7,295 nucleotides of DNA from PVC group bacterium (GCA_003567575.1 PWZG01000059.1:1-7295); one strand, 5' to 3'. Positions 1 to 5,770 are shown, numbered from the stretch's first letter. Notes: generated by a model not told the origin, from the sequence alone. Translations and numbers: made by a program.

Positions 1-238
1 CGCCGGTCATCAATTCTATATGGTCCACCAACTCGCCGGCCGCGGTCAGCAGGAAGTTGTCGAGTTGCGAAGGCAACATTTCCGTATCATCGGAGATCAC
101 CACCACGGCGCGCGCTTCGCCGTTTTCGACCAGCGTGACCTTTGCCGCGGCGGTCGACATTGCCAGCGGCAAGGCCAAGAGCGCCAATAACGTTTTGATC
201 GGATTGCGTGAATTCATCTCTGTCGTTTTTATTGCCAT
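1..238 (-). CDS. Secreted protein, N-terminal fragment, resembling DUF4838 / GH67-N type glycoside hydrolases
   Basis: Only the first 79 codons lie in the window; the gene continues past the left edge, so the size and catalytic domain are unknown. The start is the ATG at 238, chosen because AAAGGAG (254-248) sits 9 nt upstream; a second in-frame ATG at 217 has no ribosome-binding site. Residues 1-32 form a Sec signal peptide: a basic start, the hydrophobic stretch TLLALLALPLAM, and a likely cut after STAAA. The mature start KVTLVENGEARAVVVISDD, followed by an amphipathic helix and ending ELVDHIELMTG, matches the usual opening of secreted DUF4838 and alpha-glucuronidase (GH67) N-terminal domains, where a VxxG-x-A-x-(I/V)V strand precedes an 'A..EL..yi..mTG' helix. 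The function as a glycan-acting enzyme is inferred from that fragment and the neighbouring GH42-like gene. It may be the fourth gene of the leftward unit or have its own promoter. Confidence 0.62.
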   Translation of the reverse strand, partial: MAIKTTEMNSRNPIKTLLALLALPLAMSTAAAKVTLVENGEARAVVVISDDTEMLPSQLDNFLLTAAGELVDHIELMTG

Positions 239-247
239 TTTTTTCTG

Positions 248-254
248 CTCCTTT
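248..254 (-). promoter_or_regulatory. Ribosome binding site of the left-edge secreted gene
   Basis: AAAGGAG on the - strand lies 9 nt before the ATG at 238. It decides between that ATG and the in-frame ATG at 217, which has no purine-rich site at a suitable distance. Confidence 0.7.
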
Positions 255-340
255 CGCTACTCTATTTCCTTACTTTTCGTCTCCCCAACACGCTGAGTCT
301 CCGCCTACTCTTCGTCTCCTTCTTCCTCTCCAATCGACAT

Positions 341-378
341 GATCGACAGGCGGCGACAGGATCGACGGGCGGCGACAT
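341..378. repeat. 19-bp tandem direct repeat (2 copies)
   Basis: GATCGACAGGCGGCGACAG (341-359) is followed directly by GATCGACGGGCGGCGACAT (360-378), 17 of 19 positions identical. A shorter echo of the unit, ATCGACAT, precedes them at 333-340. The copies lie 17 bases beyond the regulator stop and upstream of the next secreted gene. They could be a regulator site or only replication slippage in non-coding DNA; the sequence cannot decide. Confidence 0.6.
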
Positions 379-394
379 GCCGATGAAAAAGTTC

Positions 395-1459
395 TCATGA
401 TAACGTCTCCCCTTCCAAGAATTTCGGGGTAATCAATACGTGCCGCCGGCAGGCCAGGCCGCGGCCATCGATCAATTCGCGGGTCAGGCGCAGCAATTCA
501 TCGTTCTCGCGTTCATGATCCTGCATGACGCAGGCCAGCGACGGCAAAGCGCCCGGTTGCGGCTGAGGCGCATCCATGCCGATCAAACGGAACGATTTAC
601 CCGGCACAATATTCCCGGCAAGCAATCCACGCGAAAACCATTCGGTATGACCACTGGTGGAGGTGAATATCCCATCGGCGCCCGTCTGTTCAAGCATCGA
701 CCGCACATCGGGCGGAAGCATTTCGGATTTCAGCTCGGGCAAATGAAATGCCAGCGTTTCCACGTGATAAAAAGCGCAGCCATCCTGAAAACCGCGCCAT
801 TTTTCCGCCGCCGACAAGGCAAACGCCTCATCGTACCCCACAAACAGCAACTTCCTGCATCCTCGTTCGGCCAGTTTGCGAGCCGCCAGAAAACCCGCAT
901 CGTAATGATGCGTGCCGACACAGGAAAATATGTTGGGAAACGGTGTATGATCGCGAAAAACAAGCGGGAATCGCGCGGCGGCGGCCGCGGCAAACCCCCG
1001 GTTCCAATCGATCCGGTGGTGCAGATGGACAATCGCTCCCGGCATACGCCGTGTATCCACCAGATCCAACAGCTCATGCTCCATATCCTGATAACCGGGG
1101 CGATCGAGCGCAATCCATTCCAAGACAATCCCATGGACCGGCGCATGCTTGATCAATAACCAGGGCGCGACTCCGACATTCCAACCGTTGCGCCGGGTCC
1201 CCGCCATCAGCAGGCCGACGGTGATCTGATTTTTGTTCGGCGTTCCATTCTCGGATTTTACATGATTGACCGCATACCCGTTGCGACCACGGCAAACCAG
1301 ATAACCTTCATCGACCAACCCACGCAGGGTTTTGCGGACGCGGGCACGCGTGACACCGAACTCTTCGGCAAACGCCGTCTCGGTTTTCAAGCGCTGTCCC
1401 GGCAGATACTCGCCTCCGGCAACCCGCGACAACAAGGTTTCTCTTATTGAATCAAGCAT
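395..1459 (-). CDS. GntR-type transcriptional regulator with LacI-type ligand-binding domain
   Basis: A 354-aa DNA-binding regulator. Residues 1-66 are a GntR winged helix-turn-helix: GEYLPGQRL (16-24) matches the family's 'G.l.pGdrLP', EEFGVTRARVRKTLRGLVDE (32-51) is the recognition region, and GYLVCRGRNGYAV is the wing. Residues about 78-349 resemble the LacI/ribose-binding-protein sensor: ITVGLLMAG as first strand, VGTHHYDAGFLAARKLAERG (181-200) as the usual 'D..GG..A..hL...G' helix, KLLFVGYDE, and FRLIGMDAP followed by an E.....L...I.G helix. This is the architecture of AraR-like sugar regulators, so the ligand is probably a mono- or oligosaccharide (inference). The chosen start (1459) has TAAAGGA 4 nt upstream, overlapping the previous gene's stop, 8 nt from it, so translation is probably coupled. 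An upstream in-frame start at 1510 would overlap the previous gene by 43 bases and adds non-conserved sequence. As part of the leftward unit it is probably autoregulated. Confidence 0.88.
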   Translation of the reverse strand: MLDSIRETLLSRVAGGEYLPGQRLKTETAFAEEFGVTRARVRKTLRGLVDEGYLVCRGRNGYAVNHVKSENGTPNKNQITVGLLMAGTRRNGWNVGVAPWLLIKHAPVHGIVLEWIALDRPGYQDMEHELLDLVDTRRMPGAIVHLHHRIDWNRGFAAAAAARFPLVFRDHTPFPNIFSCVGTHHYDAGFLAARKLAERGCRKLLFVGYDEAFALSAAEKWRGFQDGCAFYHVETLAFHLPELKSEMLPPDVRSMLEQTGADGIFTSTSGHTEWFSRGLLAGNIVPGKSFRLIGMDAPQPQPGALPSLACVMQDHERENDELLRLTRELIDGRGLACRRHVLITPKFLEGETLS

Positions 1460-1467
1460 GACATCCT

Positions 1468-3009
1468 TTATGGTTCCACTCCCCGCGGTGCGGTGCGTAC
1501 CCCGCGCCATCCATAGATACGAATGCGTTCCGCCCAGACACCGGACATGTAGCGTCGATCCGATACCCGCGCCAGATCGGCGCTATCGTTCCATTGTCCG
1601 CCGCGATGGCCGGCGCCGACGGCATCAACGCCCGGCCAGCCGGCGACATCCGCCGCGCCGGTGTCCGTCAACGAACCGTCACCGTGGCGCCCCGTAAAGG
1701 ACCTGCCCTCCGGCCGTCCGACGGTGACCGGGCGTTCCCAAAGATTCCCGCTCAGTTCATCAATCCCCCAGTATGAAGCGCCGGTCGCTTCGCGCGTTTC
1801 GCCGGATGCGGCATAAATACCGACTCGAAACGGACCCGGCGGCGACGACAGATTGTAGTTGCAGTTTCCATCGACGGCCCGCGCGGCCGCCGTACCGTCG
1901 TTCTCGATCGCCGTCGTCGACTCGATCCGGGTTGTTCCCCAGGCATATTCATCGGGCACCGGATCACGCGGTCCGCGACAGGCTTTTTCGTATTCGAGTT
2001 CGCTCATCGGCCGCAATCCGGCCCAGGCGCCGAAGGCCGCGCCGTCGGCCCAGGACAACTGATTGCAGGCGCGCAACGGGGTATCCGCAAGATAACGTTG
2101 CTTTTCCGCATCATAACGCAGGGTATGCCGGTCGCGTCCGTATCGGTTCGGGAAACGGGCTGCGGCCTGTTGCGGTGTCAGCCTATTGAGAAAGTCGGCA
2201 TACTGTCCCTGGGTAATCGGATATTTCATGCAGTAAAACGCCGCGTATCCCTTGGGGTAAGCGGCGGGCAGCGGTGAACCAAGATCGCCGCTGAACATCG
2301 GATTGTCATGACCGTCACGCCGGTAAGCCAGTTTCCCGGGTTGATCTCCGATATCCAGAACGTCTTCGGCGTCGATCCGGAAGGGTTCATTTTCGGTGCC
2401 GCCGGCGTAAAAGCGATTGGCTTCCGTACCGCCGGAACCGAGATAAAACGCACCTTGCGCCACATAAACCATACGAACGGCAAACGCATCGAGTTGGAAC
2501 TCGCCGTTTGCAGCGTCCGTTTGCGGCGCATCTTGTAACATGACCGTGACTTGTTTGGCCGCGACATCCCGGCGTCCCGGTGCGGTCAGGCGCAGGAAAA
2601 TGCCCGTCCGGTCCGCGGGAACAATGCCTTCCAGCGGCGTCCCGGCGCCGGCATCGAATCCGACCGGATTCATGCCGCCCCCGGCAAGCCTGGCATGATG
2701 CCATTGTGACCGGTCAGGCGCGCACCACTTGAAAACCACCCAAACCGCATCATGGTTTTTGTCCGGATCGCGCCAGGCATTCGCCCAGTCGATATCGAAG
2801 GCGACGGAAACGCTGGCTTGGTCACGCGCCAGAACCGAGACGTTGGCAACCCGCGGATGATCCGTCACGTAGTCGCCGTGCGCGGCTTCCCCCGCCGGAA
2901 AAACCGGCGCACGGTGCTCCGAAACGGACCCGGCATCGTTCGCGGCCAGGCAAAGCCGTGACGCGGACAGTAGAATCACCGGGATGAAAAGCAAGGGTTT
3001 ATCCATCAT
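1468..3009 (-). CDS. Secreted SUMF1 / formylglycine-generating-enzyme-fold protein, catalytic cysteines absent
   Basis: 513 aa. Residues 1-22 are a signal peptide (LLFIPVILLSASRLCLA, cut before AND). Residues about 51-175 form a beta-rich domain with the signature VSVAFDIDWANAWRD...HDAVWVVFKW...QWHHARL, which I recall often preceding SUMF1 domains in Bacteroidota and PVC proteins. Residues about 178-507 are an FGE-sulfatase (SUMF1) domain: MVYVAQGAFYLGSGG, PITQGQYADFLN (264-275), NQLSWADGAAFGAWAGLRPMSELEYEKACRG, WGIDELSGNLWER (414-426), HRGGQW (468-473) and GWRGVRTA (500-507). In true formylglycine-generating enzymes the GG(S)W motif is followed by the two copper-binding cysteines; here it reads GGQWNDSADLARVSDR with neither. 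The protein is therefore more likely a binding or structural module than a sulfatase activator. It starts 6 nt after the upstream stop with only a weak AAAGA site, so it probably depends on coupling. ATG at 3006 is an equally possible start. Confidence 0.87.
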   Translation of the reverse strand: MMDKPLLFIPVILLSASRLCLAANDAGSVSEHRAPVFPAGEAAHGDYVTDHPRVANVSVLARDQASVSVAFDIDWANAWRDPDKNHDAVWVVFKWCAPDRSQWHHARLAGGGMNPVGFDAGAGTPLEGIVPADRTGIFLRLTAPGRRDVAAKQVTVMLQDAPQTDAANGEFQLDAFAVRMVYVAQGAFYLGSGGTEANRFYAGGTENEPFRIDAEDVLDIGDQPGKLAYRRDGHDNPMFSGDLGSPLPAAYPKGYAAFYCMKYPITQGQYADFLNRLTPQQAAARFPNRYGRDRHTLRYDAEKQRYLADTPLRACNQLSWADGAAFGAWAGLRPMSELEYEKACRGPRDPVPDEYAWGTTRIESTTAIENDGTAAARAVDGNCNYNLSSPPGPFRVGIYAASGETREATGASYWGIDELSGNLWERPVTVGRPEGRSFTGRHGDGSLTDTGAADVAGWPGVDAVGAGHRGGQWNDSADLARVSDRRYMSGVWAERIRIYGWRGVRTAPRGVEP

Positions 3010-3015
3010 CTATCT

Positions 3016-5100
3016 TTAATGTAGTAAAATAAGTGTTCCCTTGAGCGGGAACGGCACATGTTTAAAAAGGCGCGACCCGTCTTCGCCGCGATGCTCCGGC
3101 AGTGAACCTTGGCCGCCATCCACCGTAACCACGCCCTGAAAGTCGAGCGTCGCGGGCAACTCCGCGGGGTTCAAGGATTCCTGAATTTGTTCGGGCCGCC
3201 GCGCAAATCCACCAATCCAGCCGTAATCGAGACGGATGCGACCGCCGCCGCCGCCGCCGCCGCCATCGCTATGACCGGTTCCCCCATCGGCCGCGATGTG
3301 TCCCGATCCCTCGATGCGCGCGGCTTTCACCCAGAGGCTGCCGCCGCTGCCGCCGCCCCCGCGCGAGTTGCCATCCCCGCCTCGCGCCGTCAACGTTCCG
3401 TCAACGGTCAGGGTCCCCTCAACCGCCAGAATCAGGCCACCGCCGCCGGTACCAGCATGGTTGTGTTCATTCCCGCTGCTGCCCAACCGCGTTGGCGTCT
3501 CGGCCGATCCGTAGGGGGCGCCTCCGTCACCTCCGCTGCCGGCGCCGCCCGCGCCCCCGTAACCGGCGCCGCTACGACCGTTGATGCCGCGACCTTCGCC
3601 CGCGCCGCGTACGTAGCCTTCGCTATCGACCGACAAGACGGCGTCTGGTTCCACCGTAACATCACCCAAAATCGTAAGCCGCGTCACGATTTCGTCCGAA
3701 TAATCCGGTTGCTCGCCTGGAACGCATTGAATATCGAAGGTCGCGTTGCTCGTTATCCGCAACGAGCGGAACACCCAATTCGTGCCCGCCGGCAAAGCGA
3801 TATCGGTATCGATCACCAAATCCCGTTCCGGATCGGAAACGATATGGAAGGTGCCGTTACGGCCGCGGTCAACCCCGCCGCCGCCCTGCCCTTTGGCACA
3901 AACGGTCCCGCCAAACTGGTTGTCCGGCGTATCGAAGGCGATGCGTCCCCCGCCGCCTCCGCCGCCGCCATCGCTATGGCCGACGCCGCCATCGGCGCCG
4001 ATCAGACCGTTACCGGCAATCGTGGCGGCCTTCAACCAGATACTGCCGCCGCTGCCGCCGCCCCCGCGGTTCCCGCCTGGACCGCCGTGGGCCGTCAGAC
4101 GGCCATCGACCGACAGGGTTCCTCCGACGTCAAGAACCAGGGCGCCGCCCCCGTCGCCCGCATGATTGCTCCCCGTCGCGCCGCCACTGCCCAAACGGGT
4201 CGGCGCGTCGACCGATCCGTACAATCCATAGCCGGGTCGGCCACCACTACCCGCGCCGCCGCGGCCGCCGTGACTTGCGCCGCTGCGCCCCGTACCGGCG
4301 CCCTCCCCCGCTTCCCCGGGATAACCCAGACGATCGGCGGACAACGCGCCGCCGATTTCGATCGTGAAATCCTCGATAATCCGCAATCGAGAGGCAATGT
4401 CGTTGGTATAACTTTCCTCCACCGTTCCCAGGGTGGATTGAACTTCCAAAGTGACGTTTTCCGGCACGGTCAACGAGCGGAACACCCAATTCGTGCCCGG
4501 CGGCAAGGCAATGTCATGTTCAACTACCAAATCCACGGTTTCGCCATCGTGGAAGGTAAAGGTGCCGTGACCGGCGCGGGCGGTGGGACCGTATTGCCCG
4601 CGGGCACGGATCATGCCGCTGAACGCAGGGTCCGGCGTATCGAAAGCGATCCGCCCACCGCCGCCGCCGGCGGCATCCGAACCGCCGCTGCCGCCGTCGG
4701 CCGTGACTTGCCCCGCGCCTTGGATCGAAGCGGCGCTCAACCAAATGCTGCCGCCGCTACCGCCGCCGCTGCGACTATGCGTCGCCGCGCCGCCGTTGGC
4801 CGACAGCATTCCGTCGATCGTCAAGACGCCGGCGATCACCATTCGCACGGCCCCACCGCCGGGTCCCCCCGTGTCACCGGTAAAGTTGCCCCCTCCGCTT
4901 CCCAGACGGTCCGGAGATTCGGGCGAACCGTACATTTCGCCGCCGGTACCGGAGGATATCACGCTGCCGCGCCCGCCGTATCCGGCTCCGGCACGGCCGG
5001 AACCTGCGCCATCCCCCTGTCCAGCGGGATATCCGGCGCCATCGGCGGACAGCGTTCCCTGAATCGAAGCCGAATCCGCATGAATCGCAACCCGCCCGAA
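3016..5100 (-). repeat. Internal tandem repeats of ~705-711 bp within the Gly-rich gene
   Basis: The three protein repeats are also visible in DNA. The segment encoding LPxGTNWVFRSL shows this best: a 29-nt stretch is identical at 3760-3788 and 4471-4499, 711 bp (237 codons) apart. The GGSGGSIWL, ADGG and RLGSGG segments also recur at about 705-708 bp. Units run roughly 5100-4395, 4394-3690 and 3689-3225. Such identity between copies suggests recent duplication or ongoing gene conversion. Confidence 0.75.
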
Positions 5101-5325
5101 ATCGCCGTTATCGTAGGGATTGACTGTCGCCGTCGCGCCCGCCGCCACTGAGAAATTACCGATATTGGTATGAATTCCGGCGATAACGTCTCCATCCTGA
5201 AGCGTCAAATCGACGCCGCCCCAGTCGGTGTCATTGGTATACACCGCCGCCTTCACGCACGCACTCGCCACCATCAAACCAAGCATACTTGCCGCCGCCA
5301 ACACCCATCTTCGTTTGGTTCTCAT
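3016..5325 (-). CDS. Secreted glycine-rich protein with three ~236-aa tandem repeats (beta-helix-like surface protein)
   Basis: 769 aa from the ATG at 5325; I know no named family for the whole protein. Residues 1-27 are a signal peptide (MRTKRRW, hydrophobic core, cut after VKAA). The rest is about three copies of a 235-237-aa unit. Each has an LSADG-type strand and GYP; a GRSGAGYGG/GSGG loop; YGS..-P.RLGSGG; a G.LT.DG.L.A.GG pair of strands; GGSGGS(I/L)W (at 188, 424 and 659); A.I.G.G.I.ADGG; and a polyglycine stretch ending GGRI. Copies 1 and 2 continue to AFDTPD, DIALP.GTNWVFRSL; copy 3 diverges after GGRIRLDYG into a C-terminal tail ending KGTLILLH. The alternation of short V/I/L strands with Gly turns suggests a right-handed beta-helix (inference). 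There is no obvious PEP-CTERM, LPXTG, autotransporter barrel or C-terminal transmembrane helix, so anchoring is unknown. First gene of the leftward unit; it sits 6 nt before the SUMF1 gene, suggesting the two products work together. Confidence 0.85.
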   Translation of the reverse strand: MRTKRRWVLAAASMLGLMVASACVKAAVYTNDTDWGGVDLTLQDGDVIAGIHTNIGNFSVAAGATATVNPYDNGDFGRVAIHADSASIQGTLSADGAGYPAGQGDGAGSGRAGAGYGGRGSVISSGTGGEMYGSPESPDRLGSGGGNFTGDTGGPGGGAVRMVIAGVLTIDGMLSANGGAATHSRSGGGSGGSIWLSAASIQGAGQVTADGGSGGSDAAGGGGGRIAFDTPDPAFSGMIRARGQYGPTARAGHGTFTFHDGETVDLVVEHDIALPPGTNWVFRSLTVPENVTLEVQSTLGTVEESYTNDIASRLRIIEDFTIEIGGALSADRLGYPGEAGEGAGTGRSGASHGGRGGAGSGGRPGYGLYGSVDAPTRLGSGGATGSNHAGDGGGALVLDVGGTLSVDGRLTAHGGPGGNRGGGGSGGSIWLKAATIAGNGLIGADGGVGHSDGGGGGGGGRIAFDTPDNQFGGTVCAKGQGGGGVDRGRNGTFHIVSDPERDLVIDTDIALPAGTNWVFRSLRITSNATFDIQCVPGEQPDYSDEIVTRLTILGDVTVEPDAVLSVDSEGYVRGAGEGRGINGRSGAGYGGAGGAGSGGDGGAPYGSAETPTRLGSSGNEHNHAGTGGGGLILAVEGTLTVDGTLTARGGDGNSRGGGGSGGSLWVKAARIEGSGHIAADGGTGHSDGGGGGGGGRIRLDYGWIGGFARRPEQIQESLNPAELPATLDFQGVVTVDGGQGSLPEHRGEDGSRLFKHVPFPLKGTLILLH
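3242..3264. repeat. (CCG)n microsatellite encoding polyglycine
   Basis: Seven CCG units plus CC form a 23-nt uninterrupted tract. On the coding strand it encodes part of the run of glycines just before GGRIRLDYG in the third repeat of the Gly-rich protein. Gain or loss of a unit would change the number of glycines without breaking the frame. Confidence 0.85.
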
Positions 5326-5333
5326 GATGCGCA

Positions 5334-5340
5334 CCTCCTT
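5334..5340 (-). promoter_or_regulatory. Ribosome binding site that fixes the start of the Gly-rich gene
   Basis: AAGGAGG, a near-perfect Shine-Dalgarno sequence, ends 8 nt before the ATG at 5325. The in-frame GTG at 5334 shares a base with this site and cannot be served by it, so the ATG is the real start. Confidence 0.85.
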
Positions 5341-5359
5341 GTTTGTTTTTTGTTTTTAG

Positions 5360-5377
5360 GTTGCGTTCAGTTGCATT
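5360..5377. repeat. Helically phased direct repeat GTTGCrTT at the leftward -10/start site
   Basis: GTTGCGTT (5360-5367) and GTTGCATT (5370-5377) repeat with a 10-bp period, about one helical turn, overlapping the -10 box and the predicted transcription start. GTTGC is the complement of GCAAC, which also occurs in the dyad downstream of the rightward promoter. A shared protein-binding half-site is possible but unproven. Confidence 0.35.
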
Positions 5378-5403
5378 ATTACACACAATCAAACCGATGA
5401 CAA
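5375..5403 (-). promoter_or_regulatory. Sigma-70-like promoter of the leftward unit, extended -10
   Basis: On the - strand TTGTCA (5403-5398) is separated by exactly 17 bases from AATAAT (5380-5375), which is preceded by TGT as in an extended -10. The expected start of transcription is near 5368, giving a leader of about 43 nt to the ATG at 5325. The spacing to the strong ribosome-binding site and the absence of competing signals support it. If the host's sigma factor prefers other sequences the exact bases may differ. Confidence 0.6.
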
Positions 5404-5409
5404 GTGTGT
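5381..5409. promoter_or_regulatory. Inverted repeat spanning the leftward promoter (candidate operator)
   Basis: ACACAC (5381-5386) and GTGTGT (5404-5409) are perfect 6-bp inverted arms around a 17-bp centre. They bracket the -35 box and spacer. A dimeric repressor bound here would block RNA polymerase. The arms are simple AC/GT repeats, so chance is a real alternative. Confidence 0.35.
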
Positions 5410-5412
5410 TTC

Positions 5413-5430
5413 GATTTTTTTGATTTTTTT
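5413..5430 (-). promoter_or_regulatory. A-tract pair upstream of the leftward promoter (UP-element-like)
   Basis: The + strand reads GATTTTTTT twice in a row (5413-5421, 5422-5430). On the - strand this gives two 7-base A-tracts ending about 12 bp upstream of the -35 box. Phased A-tracts here bend DNA and contact the RNA polymerase alpha subunits, so this promoter is probably strong. Confidence 0.5.
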
Positions 5431-5545
5431 GTTTCTCCGGCATCCGATGGACGCATGGAATCGTCGCGTCGTTCCTCACCGCCGCATTATGTCCCGGGGA
5501 CTGCCTGGATCGGCCGTCTTACTCAAGGCCGCGTTACGGTTGCCC

Positions 5546-5565
5546 GGACGACACGGAGGTCGTCC
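5546..5565. repeat. Perfect 7-bp hairpin
   Basis: GGACGAC (5546-5552) and GTCGTCC (5559-5565) pair perfectly around the 6-base loop ACGGAG. No T-run follows, so it is not an ordinary intrinsic terminator. Confidence 0.65.
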
Positions 5566-5572
5566 CTCCATT

Positions 5573-5584
5573 ACCGAAATCGGT
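5573..5584. repeat. Short palindrome ACCGA-AA-TCGGT
   Basis: A perfect 5-bp inverted repeat with a 2-base centre, 7 bases beyond the preceding hairpin. It may belong to the same repeat element; the 2-base loop makes a DNA dyad more plausible than an RNA hairpin. Confidence 0.45.
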
Positions 5585-5604
5585 CGTTTTACGGCATTGT
5601 GAAG

Positions 5605-5649
5605 GGTCGGGTCCCTGCGCCGGGCCTCCGGCAGGCAGGCGTCCCGACC
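5605..5649. repeat. Nested hairpin, 7-bp outer and 5-bp inner stem
   Basis: GGTCGGG (5605-5611) pairs with CCCGACC (5643-5649). Inside it GCCGG (5619-5623) pairs with CCGGC (5628-5632) around a GCCT loop. The G+C-rich nested stem could form a stable structure in RNA or in single-stranded DNA. Confidence 0.55.
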
Positions 5650-5737
5650 GTCTTACGGGAGGCCAATATTAGTGCCTTAAACTCACGAAACCGGCATGAA
5701 AAACAAGAAAACCGTTAGCCGTTCACTCGCGTGATTT

Positions 5738-5770
5738 CCCTCTCCCTCTGGGAGAGGGCCGGGGTGAGGG
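5738..5770. repeat. REP-like dispersed palindromic repeat
   Basis: CCCTCTCCC (5738-5746), loop TCT, GGGAGAGGG (5750-5758) is a perfect 9-bp hairpin with a 3-base loop, followed by a GGGGTGAGGG tail (5761-5770). From memory, CCCTCTCCC..GGGAGAGGG..GGGTGAGGG is a very common intergenic palindrome across proteobacteria and PVC genomes, where it produces spurious peptides such as LSLWERAGVRV. It is probably a non-coding repeat of the REP type. No transposase is present here. Confidence 0.7.

Larger units (their letters stand above)
239..394. other. Intergenic gap with purine-rich leader on the - strand
   Basis: These 156 bases separate the regulator stop from the next secreted gene. On the coding (-) strand the half nearer the downstream gene is almost all A and G, with several Shine-Dalgarno-like runs and a repeated GGAGACGAA (positions 284-276 and 319-311). 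No good -35/-10 pair was found; the best is a weak TTGGGG-N18-TAGAGT. No clear hairpin with a T-run was found either. The gap could be an untranslated spacer in a longer operon, or hold a regulated promoter that departs from the sigma-70 consensus. Confidence 0.4.
5514..5664. repeat. Candidate intergenic repeat element bounded by 17-bp imperfect direct repeats
   Basis: CCGTCTTACTCAAGGCC (5514-5530) and CCGTCTTACGGGAGGCC (5648-5664) match at 14 of 17 positions. Between them lie three inverted repeats and TTACGG at 5534-5539 and 5589-5594, with a third TTACGG inside the right copy at 5653-5658. This modular look is typical of dispersed non-coding repeats, which a single window cannot prove. Confidence 0.4.
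5440..5730. other. Non-coding, palindrome-rich part of the divergent intergenic region
   Basis: About 290 bases with no credible gene. The open frames here have no ribosome-binding site, signal peptide or recognisable motif, and are interrupted by hairpins. The content is a cluster of inverted repeats and a pair of imperfect direct repeats, listed separately. It lies upstream of the rightward promoter and behind the leftward promoter, so it is not required by either in an obvious way. Confidence 0.5.

Noticed and set aside
57..296. 79-aa open frame on the + strand at the left edge
   Set aside because: It is antisense to the secreted gene fragment, which has a ribosome-binding site, signal peptide and family-like sequence.
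262..378. 38-codon open frame on the - strand between regulator and secreted gene
   Set aside because: It starts at ATG 378 without a ribosome-binding site and encodes the tandem repeat and the purine-rich leader as a low-complexity basic peptide.
440..1159. 239-aa open frame on the + strand opposite the regulator
   Set aside because: It lies within the complement of a clear GntR/LacI-type gene and shows no conserved motifs of its own.
3109..5151. 680-aa open frame on the + strand opposite the Gly-rich gene
   Set aside because: It is the complement of a Gly-rich repeat gene: GGN codons read in the opposite direction give Ala/Pro/Arg-rich sequence with few stops. It has no signal peptide or recognisable motif, and the - strand gene has a promoter, ribosome-binding site and signal peptide.
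5381..5430. Hairpin plus T-runs on the + strand resembling an intrinsic terminator
   Set aside because: The stem is only 6 bp with a 17-base loop and no + strand transcript is expected to arrive there; the same bases make a better promoter with A-tracts on the - strand.
5404..5718. 104-aa open frame on the + strand in the divergent region
   Set aside because: It starts inside the leftward promoter region, crosses several hairpins and the direct repeats, and its composition (Arg/Ser-rich, no motif) is typical of translated intergenic repeats.
5441..5730. Possible CRISPR array or attachment site suggested by repeats
   Set aside because: The repeats are only two imperfect copies without regular spacers, and no tRNA, integrase or cas gene is in the window.
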